Assembly (NCBI GenBank): GCA_023257035.1
Contig: JALRDI010000353.1
Coordinates: forward strand, 1-33,671
From: Ilumatobacteraceae bacterium
GTDB lineage: Bacteria; Actinomycetota; Acidimicrobiia; Acidimicrobiales; Ilumatobacteraceae
Length of the DNA stretch: 33,671 bases
Direction: 5' to 3'
Shown: positions 7,583 to 14,688 of the stretch, one piece after another
Layout of the letters: every line of letters begins with the position of its first letter
Numbering within the stretch: the stretch's first letter is position 1
Notes under the pieces: generated by a model
What the model was told of the DNA's origin: nothing
The model's input: only the letters and a program-made list of their open reading frames with translations
The model's database searches: none
Program-made: the position numbers and the translations under genes

Positions 7583-8398
7583 TTACGGAAGGCTGACAAC
7601 AGACCGTAACAATTCGAAAATTGCTGGCGTTGAGGCAACGATCGTGAGGTTGGCCGTCGCAGTATTAGGTGCAAATTCGACCCTCGCACCTGCCTCGCGT
7701 GCGATGAGCACCCCAGCGGCGATATCCCAAATTGAGAGATGCTGCTCGTAGTACGCGTCAACAGTTCCTGCGGCAACACAGCACAGGTCGTAGGCCGCAG
7801 AACCCGATCGACGGATGTCGCGAACCTTCGGGAGCAGGCGGGCGACGGTCACGCCCTGTTCGGCTCGGTGATCTGCGTCGTATGAGAATCCCGTAGCGAC
7901 GAGTGATGTCTCAAGCGAAGATCTGTTGGTGGTGCGAATTGAGGTGCCGTTTCGAGTTGCACCTCGGCCAATTGCTGCGGAATAGGTTTCGTTTGTCGTA
8001 GGAATGTGAATTGCTCCAGCAAGGATTTCGCTTCCCCTTGTTACGGCGACTGAACACCCCCAAGCCGGAAGTCCGAATACAAAGTTTGTGGTGCCGTCGA
8101 TTGGATCGACAATCCATGTCAGGCCGCTCGAATGGGGAACATCGTCACCCTCTTCCCCAATAACTCCATCCCCAGGGCGTTCATTCGCGAGACGGTCGCG
8201 GATGTAGTCCTCCGCTGCTCTGTCGAATTCTGTGACGAGATCGCTAACCGATGATTTTGTTTCAGTCTCGAGGTTGGTCTGTTCGGCGCGGCGTAGTGCA
8301 GTTTGCGAAGCCGCGTTCACCGCAAGATCAGTGCAAAGACGAAGGAGTGCATCAAGATTCTCGGGGTCGGTGTGAGCACCCGGTTCAGTTGGGTGCAT
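7583..8398 (-). CDS. Inositol monophosphatase family phosphatase
   Basis: This is a Mg-dependent sugar-phosphate phosphatase of the IMPase/SuhB/HisN superfamily. With the ATG at 8398 the protein has 271 residues, the usual size. Metal-binding motifs are VIGEEG (Glu82/Glu83), IVDPIDGTTNFVFGLP (Asp98, Asp101, with Gly102 and Thr103 for phosphate) and the late WDIAAGVLIAREAGA containing the last metal Asp. An upstream in-frame start would add 31 residues lying deep inside the preceding gene, so the 8398 ATG, overlapping that gene by 14 bases, is preferred. Possible substrates include myo-inositol 1-phosphate (inositol lipids and mycothiol) or histidinol phosphate; the sequence alone does not decide. 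It is read in the same direction as the MtrAB genes downstream. Confidence 0.85.
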   Translation of the reverse strand: MHPTEPGAHTDPENLDALLRLCTDLAVNAASQTALRRAEQTNLETETKSSVSDLVTEFDRAAEDYIRDRLANERPGDGVIGEEGDDVPHSSGLTWIVDPIDGTTNFVFGLPAWGCSVAVTRGSEILAGAIHIPTTNETYSAAIGRGATRNGTSIRTTNRSSLETSLVATGFSYDADHRAEQGVTVARLLPKVRDIRRSGSAAYDLCCVAAGTVDAYYEQHLSIWDIAAGVLIAREAGARVEFAPNTATANLTIVASTPAIFELLRSVVSLP

Positions 8399-8696
8399 GA
8401 CCGGCTCGCTCGCGATCGCGAATCTCATTCCATTCGCCCATTGCGCGCAATGCGAGGACCGACATGATGGCGCTTCCAACAGCACCTGCAATCGCGCCGA
8501 TTAGAAGGTAGACACCTGATCGCGTCGAGCAATCGTCGGCACAGTTGTAACTCCCTAAGGCGTAACCGAGAGTGCCGCCAAGGGTGCCGACGATCACGAT
8601 CATTGCGAAGGCGATCGCTCGTGCCGTTTGCGGCGGAAGGGCAGAAAGTTGCCGAGAGCGAGTGGCCTGAGGGTCTGATTGAGGCACGAGGAACAC
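8385..8696 (-). CDS. Small two-helix membrane protein, function unknown
   Basis: The 103-residue protein has a polar N-terminus (about 1-25), a first hydrophobic helix (about 27-48), a short loop with two Cys residues (YNCADDCSTR) likely on the outer face, a second hydrophobic helix (about 62-84) and a charged cytoplasmic tail ending in EWNEIRDRERAGHAPN. The two loop cysteines could form a disulfide. No known enzyme family is recognised. The GTG start at 8696 lies 59 bases from the divergent dinB start, and the 3' end overlaps the phosphatase gene by 14 bases, which suggests co-transcription with it. A GTG three codons inside (8687) is an alternative start. Confidence 0.65.
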   Translation of the reverse strand: MFLVPQSDPQATRSRQLSALPPQTARAIAFAMIVIVGTLGGTLGYALGSYNCADDCSTRSGVYLLIGAIAGAVGSAIMSVLALRAMGEWNEIRDRERAGHAPN

Positions 8697-8755
8697 CGTA
8701 CCGCTCGCATCGCTCCGGTGTGTAGCGGATCGATGCGATACTTACTTCAGCCGCT

Positions 8756-9997
8756 ATGCCTCGCCAACCAGGTTCTGAGAAACAGATGCGTTCGATTCTT
8801 CACATCGATATGAACGCGTTTTTTGTTTCGGTCGAACTTCTTGACCGCCCTGACCTGGTCGGTCTGCCGGTTGTTGTCGGGGCGAGTTCTGATCGTGGAG
8901 TAGTTGCTGCTGCGTCGTATGAGGCGCGCCAATATGGGGTTCGGTCAGCGATGTCAGGAGCAGAAGCAAAACGCCGGTGTCCTGAACTCATTGCGCTGTC
9001 TCCGAATCACCGCAAGTACGGAGAGATGAGTGCTCGGGTGCGGAACATTTTCGAACGGCACACTGACCTAGTTGAGCCATTGGCGCTCGATGAGGCATTC
9101 CTCGATGTGACAGAGCCAGCTCGCGACCTTCACTGTGCCGCGGAGTTGGCGAGAATGATACGTCAGCAGATCTTCGACGAGCTTGGCCTTGGGAGCTCGG
9201 TCGGTGTGGCGACAAATAAGTTCATTGCGAAATTGGCCTCCGTTGACGCAAAACCTATTCCGACGACCTCTGGAGTGCAGCCTGGTCCAGGTGTCGTTGT
9301 GGTTGACGCAGGAAGCGAGTTTGAGTACGTCCAACGACTTGAGGTTGGTCGGCTTTGGGGAGTGGGGCCAAAGTCTCGGGAGAAATTACGCAGGGTCGGT
9401 ATCCGTACTGTCCCCGATGTGACATCGATGCCGCGCGAAGTGCTTCGATCCCAATTAGGTGATGCGTTGACAGGTCAACTCATCGAGTTGGCGAACGGCC
9501 GCGACGACCGACCAGTGGTCCCAGATCGAGAGGCGAAATCGATTGGGCATGAGGAGACGTTTGGATCTGACATCACCGATACAGAGTCACTACATCGTGA
9601 GCTCATCCGAATGATTGACATCGTGGCTGGTCGCGTTCGATCTGGAATTGGTGGTGCAAGAACCTGGTCAATCAAAATCCGGCTCCATGACTTCTCCACA
9701 ATCTCACGGTCGCGAACATGGGATACGCCGATGTCATCGGTGTCCGAAGTCGCAGATGCTCTCGATGATCTGCTTATCGAGGCGGTTGCTGCTCGTCCCG
9801 TCAGGTTGCTCGGGGTGAGTGCTTCGAGTTTCGGGTCTCCAGTTGAACAATTGGACCTTTTTTCAAGTGCCGGAGCCGAGCGAGGGCTGCGAGACACTGC
9901 GGTCGATGCGGTGCGGGAGCGTTTCGGAGGTGACGCAATACGTCTTGCAGGCACCCTTGAATCGAGATCTGACGAGATTCCGCCGCGTAGGCGTTGA
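8756..9997 (+). CDS. dinB: DNA polymerase IV (Y-family translesion polymerase)
   Basis: The 413-residue product is a Y-family polymerase that copies past damaged template bases with low fidelity. The palm motif HIDMNAFFVSVE carries the first catalytic Asp18, and PLALDEAFLDVTEP carries the second acidic pair Asp112/Glu113. The little-finger domain occupies about 250-360, with IGHEETFGSDI at its entry. A beta-clamp binding peptide QLDLF lies near the C-terminus, which ties the enzyme to the replication clamp. The first ATG gives a 10-residue extension before MRSILHIDMN; the second ATG at 8786 would give the more usual short N-terminus, so the exact start is open. No LexA box is obvious in the 59-base divergent region upstream. 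Confidence 0.93.
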   Translation: MPRQPGSEKQMRSILHIDMNAFFVSVELLDRPDLVGLPVVVGASSDRGVVAAASYEARQYGVRSAMSGAEAKRRCPELIALSPNHRKYGEMSARVRNIFERHTDLVEPLALDEAFLDVTEPARDLHCAAELARMIRQQIFDELGLGSSVGVATNKFIAKLASVDAKPIPTTSGVQPGPGVVVVDAGSEFEYVQRLEVGRLWGVGPKSREKLRRVGIRTVPDVTSMPREVLRSQLGDALTGQLIELANGRDDRPVVPDREAKSIGHEETFGSDITDTESLHRELIRMIDIVAGRVRSGIGGARTWSIKIRLHDFSTISRSRTWDTPMSSVSEVADALDDLLIEAVAARPVRLLGVSASSFGSPVEQLDLFSSAGAERGLRDTAVDAVRERFGGDAIRLAGTLESRSDEIPPRRR

Positions 9998-10061
9998 GTC
10001 CGGGCTCGTTGCGTGCGAAACTATGCAGGACGACATCGTTCACTAACGACAGGAATTTTCG

Positions 10062-10379
10062 ATGCCACTTTCTGAAGACGAGCAGCGCATATTGCGCCAG
10101 ATCGAGCAAGAGCTCGAGCAGGATCCGTCATTTTCAGAACGCGGCGTCGCGCTGTCGAGACGGCGGCTCGTTATCTCGCTTCTTGGCGCATCTGTTGGAA
10201 TCGTTGCCACAGTGTTGTCGCTCGCAGTGAGTTACTTGCTTGCGTTCGTTCTCTTTGTAGGTGTTGTTGTGCTTGGAGTGATTGCCGCGAACGAGATTGC
10301 TGTTATCAGCCGCGAGCAATTGAGCGGGGCCTCAATGTCGTCATGGGCGGCTGCGGCTCGAGCACGTCGGCAAGGTTGA
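10062..10379 (+). CDS. DUF3040 family membrane protein
   Basis: The 105-residue protein opens with MPLSEDEQRILRQIEQEL, the N-terminal signature of the actinobacterial DUF3040 family, followed by a basic stretch (SRRRLV) and two closely spaced hydrophobic segments (about 47-62 and 64-81) that likely form a membrane hairpin. The tail is short and Ala/Arg-rich. The family has no established biochemical function; in several actinobacteria its genes lie near division or cell-wall genes. AGGA about 7 bases before the ATG is an adequate ribosome-binding site. The next gene starts 6 bases after its stop, so the two are probably one transcript. The 64 bases between dinB and this gene show no recognisable element. 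Confidence 0.85.
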   Translation: MPLSEDEQRILRQIEQELEQDPSFSERGVALSRRRLVISLLGASVGIVATVLSLAVSYLLAFVLFVGVVVLGVIAANEIAVISREQLSGASMSSWAAAARARRQG

Positions 10380-10385
10380 TTAGAT

Positions 10386-11261
10386 ATGGCCGATGAGGCT
10401 CTTTCAACTGATTCGATCGATGTGCGCCTGGTGGTCGACCTTGGTGAGCGTCATCTCGCCGTTGGGATCATCGATGGCGAAGGCAATGTTGGGGTGCGCG
10501 ACAGAGTCGTGACGCCCACGAAGGATCGACTTTCAGCGCTTACCCGCCTCATTCATCGGGTGCTTGCGGCGACTCCGGCAGATCAACGCCCGGTGTTGTC
10601 CGCTGCCACAGGTCCCGGACCAGTTGACGAAGATCTTGGGGGTTTTTCTCCGATTGGCCCGAATGAGTGGAATGGCTTGCGCATTAGAGACGCGATTTCA
10701 GAAATTGTTGGATGCCCAACAATCCTCGAGACCACGGGTCGGGCTTACGCACTGGCAGCCTCAGGCGGAAATTCAGTGATCGGCGTGCATCTCGGTGATG
10801 ACGTCGACGGGGGAGTTGTTGTCGGTGGGAGACTGCTCTCTGGTGAGCGAGGTTCAGTTGGGGCGTTTGGGCACATAGGGGTAGAAGTTGATGGCCGGCC
10901 ATGCATATGCGGCAAGTCAGGGTGTCTCGAGACGTATGCGAGTGTTCGTGGAATCGAAGAGTCAACTGGTCGAGGGTTGGTTTCAACTCCAGCATCGCTC
11001 ATCACCCAGTCCGGGATGATGGTTGCCCGAGCATGTGCCTCTCTTGCGGCGATGATGGACATTAATCAGATTCGAATCGGCGGGGTAGTGGTTGAGGCCT
11101 TTCGCGAGGCGTTTATCGATTCGATTCATCACGAACTTGTCGAACGGTCGCGACTGACGCACCTTCAAAACCTCGATGTTGCCGTCGCCCAATTCCATGT
11201 GCTCGCTGGAGCTTCGGCGGTCGCGTTAGCGGCAGCGCCAATGTCCACAGCTGCGATCTAG
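10386..11261 (+). CDS. Degenerate ROK-family protein, probable non-catalytic
   Basis: The 291-residue product has the ROK fold: GHIGVEVDG with His163 followed by CICGKSGCLETYAS, giving the zinc ligands Cys173, Cys175 and Cys180 and a preserved Glu. The catalytic features are altered. The first ATP motif, usually DxGGTK, reads DLGERHL (18-24). The segment usually containing the Asn-Asp catalytic pair (ENDANAAAL) reads ETTGRAYAL (115-123), so the proton-accepting Asp is Thr117. The second phosphate loop, usually GTGIGGG, reads GDDVDGG (137-143). No helix-turn-helix precedes it, so it is not a ROK repressor. I infer a non-kinase, perhaps a sugar sensor or scaffold; an unusual active kinase remains possible. 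It follows the DUF3040 gene by 6 bases. Confidence 0.75.
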   Translation: MADEALSTDSIDVRLVVDLGERHLAVGIIDGEGNVGVRDRVVTPTKDRLSALTRLIHRVLAATPADQRPVLSAATGPGPVDEDLGGFSPIGPNEWNGLRIRDAISEIVGCPTILETTGRAYALAASGGNSVIGVHLGDDVDGGVVVGGRLLSGERGSVGAFGHIGVEVDGRPCICGKSGCLETYASVRGIEESTGRGLVSTPASLITQSGMMVARACASLAAMMDINQIRIGGVVVEAFREAFIDSIHHELVERSRLTHLQNLDVAVAQFHVLAGASAVALAAAPMSTAAI

Positions 11262-11298
11262 ACGCGTATATCGCTCCGCTACAGCAGCGAGGGTTGCG

Positions 11299-12537
11299 AT
11301 GGCTACGATTCTCCTCATGCTTCCTGTGTATGACGTAGACGCCGATGCCTATCGCGCAAAGGTGAAGTCCTTTCTTGCCGACAAGTTGCCAAGTGGCTTC
11401 CGAGGAATCGGAACTCTTGAGGGTGATGAAGTTACTGAATTCGTCACTGACTGGCGAAAGACATTGTATGAATCGGGATATCTGGCACCAGGCTGGCCTC
11501 AGAAATACGGTGGAGCCGGACTCTCTGCCCTTGAGCAGGTGATTCTTGCAGAGGAGTTCGCCCTCGCTGGAGTGCCAACTGGCGGCCCGAACGACACATT
11601 CGGCATTCAAATGCTTGGCAACACGTTGCTGATAATGGGCAGCGAAGAGCAGCGCGAGTATTACCTGCCTCGTGTGCTGTCAGGCGAAGACACATGGTGC
11701 CAGGGCTACTCGGAGCCAAACGCAGGATCTGACCTTGGAAATGTTGGGCTCAAGGCCCATCTAGACGGTGACCAGTGGGTGCTGAACGGCCAAAAAATCT
11801 GGACGTCGGCAGGGCATCTCGCCGATCACATTTTCACACTTGCTCGAACCGACCCGGATGCTCCAAAGCACAAGGGCATTTCGTTCCTTCTCGTCGATAT
11901 GCGCCAACCTGGAGTTGAGGTTCGCCCGATCAAGATGCTCAATGGTGACTCGGAATTCAATGAGGTGTTCTATACCGACGCGGTGTGCCCGAAGGACAAC
12001 GTCGTTGGCGGCGTGAACAATGGTTGGGCTGTTGCTATGACGCTTCTCGGTTTCGAGCGAGGCGAATCAGCGGCAACGATGCCAATTCGTTTCCAAGCAG
12101 AAATCGACCGCTTGTTGATGCTTGCAGCTGAGCGAGGATTGACAAAAGACCCGGTGATCCGACAGGACTTGATGAAGGCCTACGGCAAGGTTCAGATCAT
12201 GCGATACAACGGCATGCGGGTATTGACGCAATTCTTGAAGGGTCACCACCCTGGTCCAGATGCGGCAATCTCGAAGTTGTATTGGAGTGAGTATCACCTC
12301 ACTGTGACTGAATTGTCGACGAAGATCCTTGGGGCCGAGGCAATGGTTCCGGTTGGTCGGCGTCCTTCTTCCTCATTCCAAACCGATGACACCGGCGCTC
12401 CGAACTCTTCGGCCTCGTGGGTTGGAACCTTCCTGTCCGCCCGTGCCGGGACGATTTACGCCGGATCATCACAGGTGCAGCGAAACATCATCGGTGAGAT
12501 GGTTCTCGGACTGCCAAAGGAGCCCCGTCCGGCGTGA
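11299..12537 (+). CDS. Acyl-CoA dehydrogenase family protein
   Basis: The 412-residue flavoenzyme has the full acyl-CoA dehydrogenase layout: an N-terminal helical domain (about 10-125), a beta domain with WCQGYSEPNAGSDLGNVG and WTSAGHLADH that binds FAD and substrate, and a C-terminal helical domain ending in IYAGSSQVQRNIIGEMVLGLP. It would oxidise an acyl-CoA to the enoyl-CoA and pass electrons to ETF. In medium- and short-chain family members the catalytic Glu lies just before the GTSQ motif; here that residue is Ala (YAGSS), as in several actinobacterial FadE paralogs, so the catalytic base must be elsewhere or activity is changed. The true substrate cannot be read from sequence. GCGAGGG 5 bases before the ATG is a fair ribosome-binding site. 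The stop overlaps the next gene. Confidence 0.9.
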   Translation: MATILLMLPVYDVDADAYRAKVKSFLADKLPSGFRGIGTLEGDEVTEFVTDWRKTLYESGYLAPGWPQKYGGAGLSALEQVILAEEFALAGVPTGGPNDTFGIQMLGNTLLIMGSEEQREYYLPRVLSGEDTWCQGYSEPNAGSDLGNVGLKAHLDGDQWVLNGQKIWTSAGHLADHIFTLARTDPDAPKHKGISFLLVDMRQPGVEVRPIKMLNGDSEFNEVFYTDAVCPKDNVVGGVNNGWAVAMTLLGFERGESAATMPIRFQAEIDRLLMLAAERGLTKDPVIRQDLMKAYGKVQIMRYNGMRVLTQFLKGHHPGPDAAISKLYWSEYHLTVTELSTKILGAEAMVPVGRRPSSSFQTDDTGAPNSSASWVGTFLSARAGTIYAGSSQVQRNIIGEMVLGLPKEPRPA

Positions 12538-12809
12538 GCGGATCGTTAGCGAGGACCCGGTTCGTTCTCGCTGTTGTACTCGCTATTGGTCGCCGTCCGA
12601 AGCTTTGGACGACTGCCATGCGGCAGGCGCAATTGCTTGCTCCCAAGGGATGGACTCGACGATTTCCGTTCCTCCCGTTGCCTGCACCGGATTACCTTGC
12701 GTTCAGGACGGTGACCCAGTACGGCACAAGTAATCACCCGCCAACATCGAGAGATGTGCTGGAATATCTTGCGTGGTGTGGTCAGATGCGCCGGCTAGCC
12801 GGCCAGTGA
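12534..12809 (+). CDS. Small conserved actinobacterial protein, function unknown
   Basis: The 91-residue protein starts at a GTG that overlaps the dehydrogenase stop by 4 bases (GTGA), a strong sign of translational coupling. It has an N-terminal basic/hydrophobic segment, RRPKLWTTAMRQ, the stretch GWTRRFPFLPLPAPDYLAFRTVTQYG and a final DVLEYLAWCGQMRRL. From memory the pattern of Trp/Pro-rich middle, FLP-P-YL-FR-TQYG and EYL-WC recurs in many actinobacterial hypothetical proteins, and I treat it as a real gene for that reason and because of the overlap. No catalytic motif is visible and the role is unknown. It precedes the HNH gene by 26 bases on the same strand. Confidence 0.65.
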   Translation: MSGSLARTRFVLAVVLAIGRRPKLWTTAMRQAQLLAPKGWTRRFPFLPLPAPDYLAFRTVTQYGTSNHPPTSRDVLEYLAWCGQMRRLAGQ

Positions 12810-12835
12810 TTCGGCAGGACGTGCAGGCGTAGCCG

Positions 12836-13333
12836 ATGCGGAACGTGCTCGTGCTGAATGCAAGTTTCGAGCCGTTGAGTGTTGTGTCTGCGCGGAGAGC
12901 GACGTGTTTGGTGCTGGCTGAGAAAGCCGAAATCGTTGAGGCTGGTGACGAGTTGTTGAGATCTCCGTCTATCGTAATGAACATCCCGCTCGTCGTTAGA
13001 TTGCGCTACATGGTGAAGGCTCCTCGTCAACGCCGGGCAGTGCTCTCGAGACGAGCAGTATTCGCTCGTGATGATTATGAGTGCCAGTACTGCGGAGGTC
13101 ATGCTGACTCGATCGACCACGTCTTTCCGCGTTCTCGGGGTGGTATGCACAGTTGGGAAAATCTTGTAGCGGCATGCAAGCCGTGCAATCTTGCAAAGCG
13201 TGATCGAACGCCGGAAGAGGCCGGGATGGTGCTGAGGCGGCCATCGGTTGCGCCGAAGTCCCCAGCGTGGGTGGTAATCGGTGTTTCTCGAATGCCATCG
13301 GCCTGGCGCGCATATCTTCCGGTCGCAAGTTGA
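12836..13333 (+). CDS. HNH endonuclease family protein
   Basis: The 165-residue protein begins with MRNVLVLNASFEPLSVVSARRA, typical of a widespread actinobacterial HNH family, and carries the nuclease core in its second half: zinc pair CQYC, then DHVFPRSRGG with the general-base His, SWENLVAACKPCN with the second zinc pair and the Asn, and a lysine-rich exit (LAKRDRTPEEA). HNH domains cut or nick DNA using one metal ion. No methyltransferase or mobile-element gene is nearby, so a restriction or intron role is not supported; these stand-alone members are of unknown cellular function. The ATG lies 26 bases after the previous gene. The 3' end touches the start of the lipoate-ligase-like gene. 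Confidence 0.88.
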   Translation: MRNVLVLNASFEPLSVVSARRATCLVLAEKAEIVEAGDELLRSPSIVMNIPLVVRLRYMVKAPRQRRAVLSRRAVFARDDYECQYCGGHADSIDHVFPRSRGGMHSWENLVAACKPCNLAKRDRTPEEAGMVLRRPSVAPKSPAWVVIGVSRMPSAWRAYLPVAS

Positions 13334-13989
13334 AGACCGAGTCAGGCGTCCGAAACGCGTCGGCAAGCGAATTGCATGCGGTGACACCGATCTGGCGCGA
13401 AGGGGTTCGCGTGATGCGGTGTATTCCAACTGCCACCACTCTTGTTCTCGGCTCTCGACAGGCAGAGGAAATTGTTGATCGACATGCTGCGGGGAGAACG
13501 GGGCTCGAGATCGTTCGACGGCGCTCAGGTGGCGGTGCCGTCCTCGTTGATGCGAATCATTCTGTATGGATTGATATAGAAGTTGGCATTGAGGACGTTC
13601 GCTATTGCGCTGAACCGATGGCAATGATGGCCAAAGTGGGGCAGTGGTGGATGGAGGCTCTCAGATCTCTCAACTGTTGCCCACCTGATCTCTGGCAGTT
13701 CGAGGGTGCGATGGAGTGTGACGCCGGGGGCGATGTCATCTGTTTCGCTGGTCGGGCTCATGGAGAACTCATGGTGGGTGAGTCGAAACTCGTCGGACTG
13801 AGTCAGCGTCGTACACGTGATGGAGCGCGAGTCCAGGGGCAGCTGCACTTCGCAGATCCAACCGATGTCATGTTGAAAGTTCTCGCCGAGTCATCACCGC
13901 TCACGCGGCGGCCGGCACTGATATCTGGACCATGCCGAGAGATCATCGATGCGGGTCTCCTCGCTGCCTTGACTGCTGCGATCGTCTGA
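13330..13989 (+). CDS. Lipoate-protein ligase A-like (biotin/lipoate ligase fold)
   Basis: The core of the BPL/LplA/LipB fold is recognisable: TTLVLGSRQ, the signature IVRRRSGGGAVLVDANHSVWIDI (Arg and Gly-rich loop that holds the acyl-adenylate), and GESKLVGLSQRRTRDGA with the conserved Lys that contacts lipoyl-AMP. The protein is shorter than classical LplA and lacks its accessory domain, as in a family common in actinobacteria whose substrate is uncertain. The frame extends upstream to a GTG at 13267, but that would overlap the HNH gene by 67 bases. I prefer the TTG at 13330, which overlaps the HNH stop in a TTGA coupling and gives 219 residues; an ATG at 13414 would remove the start of the domain. 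No lipoyl-enzyme genes are adjacent. Confidence 0.75.
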   Translation: MKTESGVRNASASELHAVTPIWREGVRVMRCIPTATTLVLGSRQAEEIVDRHAAGRTGLEIVRRRSGGGAVLVDANHSVWIDIEVGIEDVRYCAEPMAMMAKVGQWWMEALRSLNCCPPDLWQFEGAMECDAGGDVICFAGRAHGELMVGESKLVGLSQRRTRDGARVQGQLHFADPTDVMLKVLAESSPLTRRPALISGPCREIIDAGLLAALTAAIV

Positions 13990-14002
13990 CTCTTTCCCGA
14001 CA

Positions 14003-14078
14003 ATCAACTTCACGGATCACATGATTTCGGCAATTTGGATGTTGTCGATCTGACTCGCTGGATCAACATCACGGATCA
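14003..14078. repeat. 17-bp near-identical direct repeat upstream of mraZ
   Basis: ATCAACTTCACGGATCA (14003-14019) and ATCAACATCACGGATCA (14062-14078) differ at one base and are 59 bases apart. They lie in the 276-base non-coding gap between the lipoate-ligase-like gene and mraZ, upstream of the TGG boxes. They may bind a regulator; this is inference. Confidence 0.5.
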
Positions 14079-14149
14079 TCTCGACCGAAGGAATTTGTTG
14101 ATGACGCGGAATCAGCCTCGAACCTCATTGGTCTGCCAGCGCACAGTAT

Positions 14150-14194
14150 TGGGAGTAATTGGTGGAAAATGGTTGATATTGGTGTTAATAGGTG
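14150..14194 (+). promoter_or_regulatory. MraZ operator: five boxes at a 10-bp period
   Basis: Boxes begin at 14150, 14160, 14170, 14180 and 14190 and read TGGGA, TGGTG, TGGTT, TGGTG and AGGTG, each separated by 5 AT-rich bases. MraZ of E. coli is known to bind TGGG-type repeats with 5-base spacers upstream of its own operon. The position just before mraZ and the matching geometry make this the likely autorepression site. More TGG cores occur at about 14129 and 14205. Confidence 0.8.
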
Positions 14195-14201
14195 AAATAC
14201 T
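14173..14201 (+). promoter_or_regulatory. Candidate promoter of the dcw operon
   Basis: TTGATA (14173-14178, one mismatch to the -35 consensus) and AATACT (14196-14201) are separated by 17 bases. The -35 and spacer lie inside the MraZ boxes, consistent with repression by blocking RNA polymerase. The resulting leader would be roughly 55-60 bases. Confidence 0.5.
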
Positions 14202-14265
14202 TATTGGGCTCACGAGAAACCGCAACTCATGAGCCGAGGCGGAGCGGATCGAAAGGGAGGGAACG

Positions 14266-14688
14266 ATGTTCGTCGGCGTGTACGACCGAAGCATCGACGA
14301 CAATGGTCGTCTTGGCCTTCCTGCCCCATTCCGCACCGAACTCGGTGACCGTTGTTACGCAACTCTTGATCCACAGGGTTGCATCACCCTCCGGACGGTC
14401 GCCGTATTCGAAACTGAGGCGAACGACGTCATCGAGGCCGTAAAGTCCGGCACTGCGACTCCAACACAGCGCCGATCTGTCGCAACGCGAACGGTCTCGG
14501 TGTCGGTCGATAAGCAAGGGCGACTCACACTAGACGACAAGGCTCGAGAGTTCGCTGGCTTAACCGATGGAGATCAGGTGATGATCGTCGGAAACCTCAA
14601 TTCCATCGAGGTGTGGCGGCCATCTCGTTACGAGACCATCGCAGCGGAAGACTTGCACGAGGCGAACCCGCGGGTGTGGCAGGACTGA
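14266..14688 (+). CDS. mraZ: MraZ, transcriptional repressor of the dcw cluster
   Basis: The 140-residue protein has two AbrB-like SpoVT/MraZ half-domains: residues 1-55 with YDRSIDDNGRLGLPAPFR and residues 75-125 with VSVSVDKQGRLTLDDKARE. The paired DxxGRL motifs are the family signature and form the DNA-binding surface of the ring-shaped oligomer. MraZ represses its own operon, and the operator-like boxes upstream fit that. A strong ribosome-binding site AGGGAGG (14254-14260) stands 5 bases before the ATG, the best in the window. The stop overlaps the rsmH start by one base (TGATG). The length matches the usual 140-150 residues. Confidence 0.97.
   Translation: MFVGVYDRSIDDNGRLGLPAPFRTELGDRCYATLDPQGCITLRTVAVFETEANDVIEAVKSGTATPTQRRSVATRTVSVSVDKQGRLTLDDKAREFAGLTDGDQVMIVGNLNSIEVWRPSRYETIAAEDLHEANPRVWQD

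Noticed and set aside
12782..13624. A 280-codon minus-strand open frame opposite the HNH and ligase-like genes
   Set aside because: Antisense to two genes with clear domain motifs; its translation shows only His/Arg-rich shadow composition.
14035..14232. A 65-codon plus-strand frame in the mraZ upstream gap
   Set aside because: It runs through the 10-bp box array and the promoter, has no ribosome-binding site and no recognisable domain; the gap is better explained as regulatory DNA.
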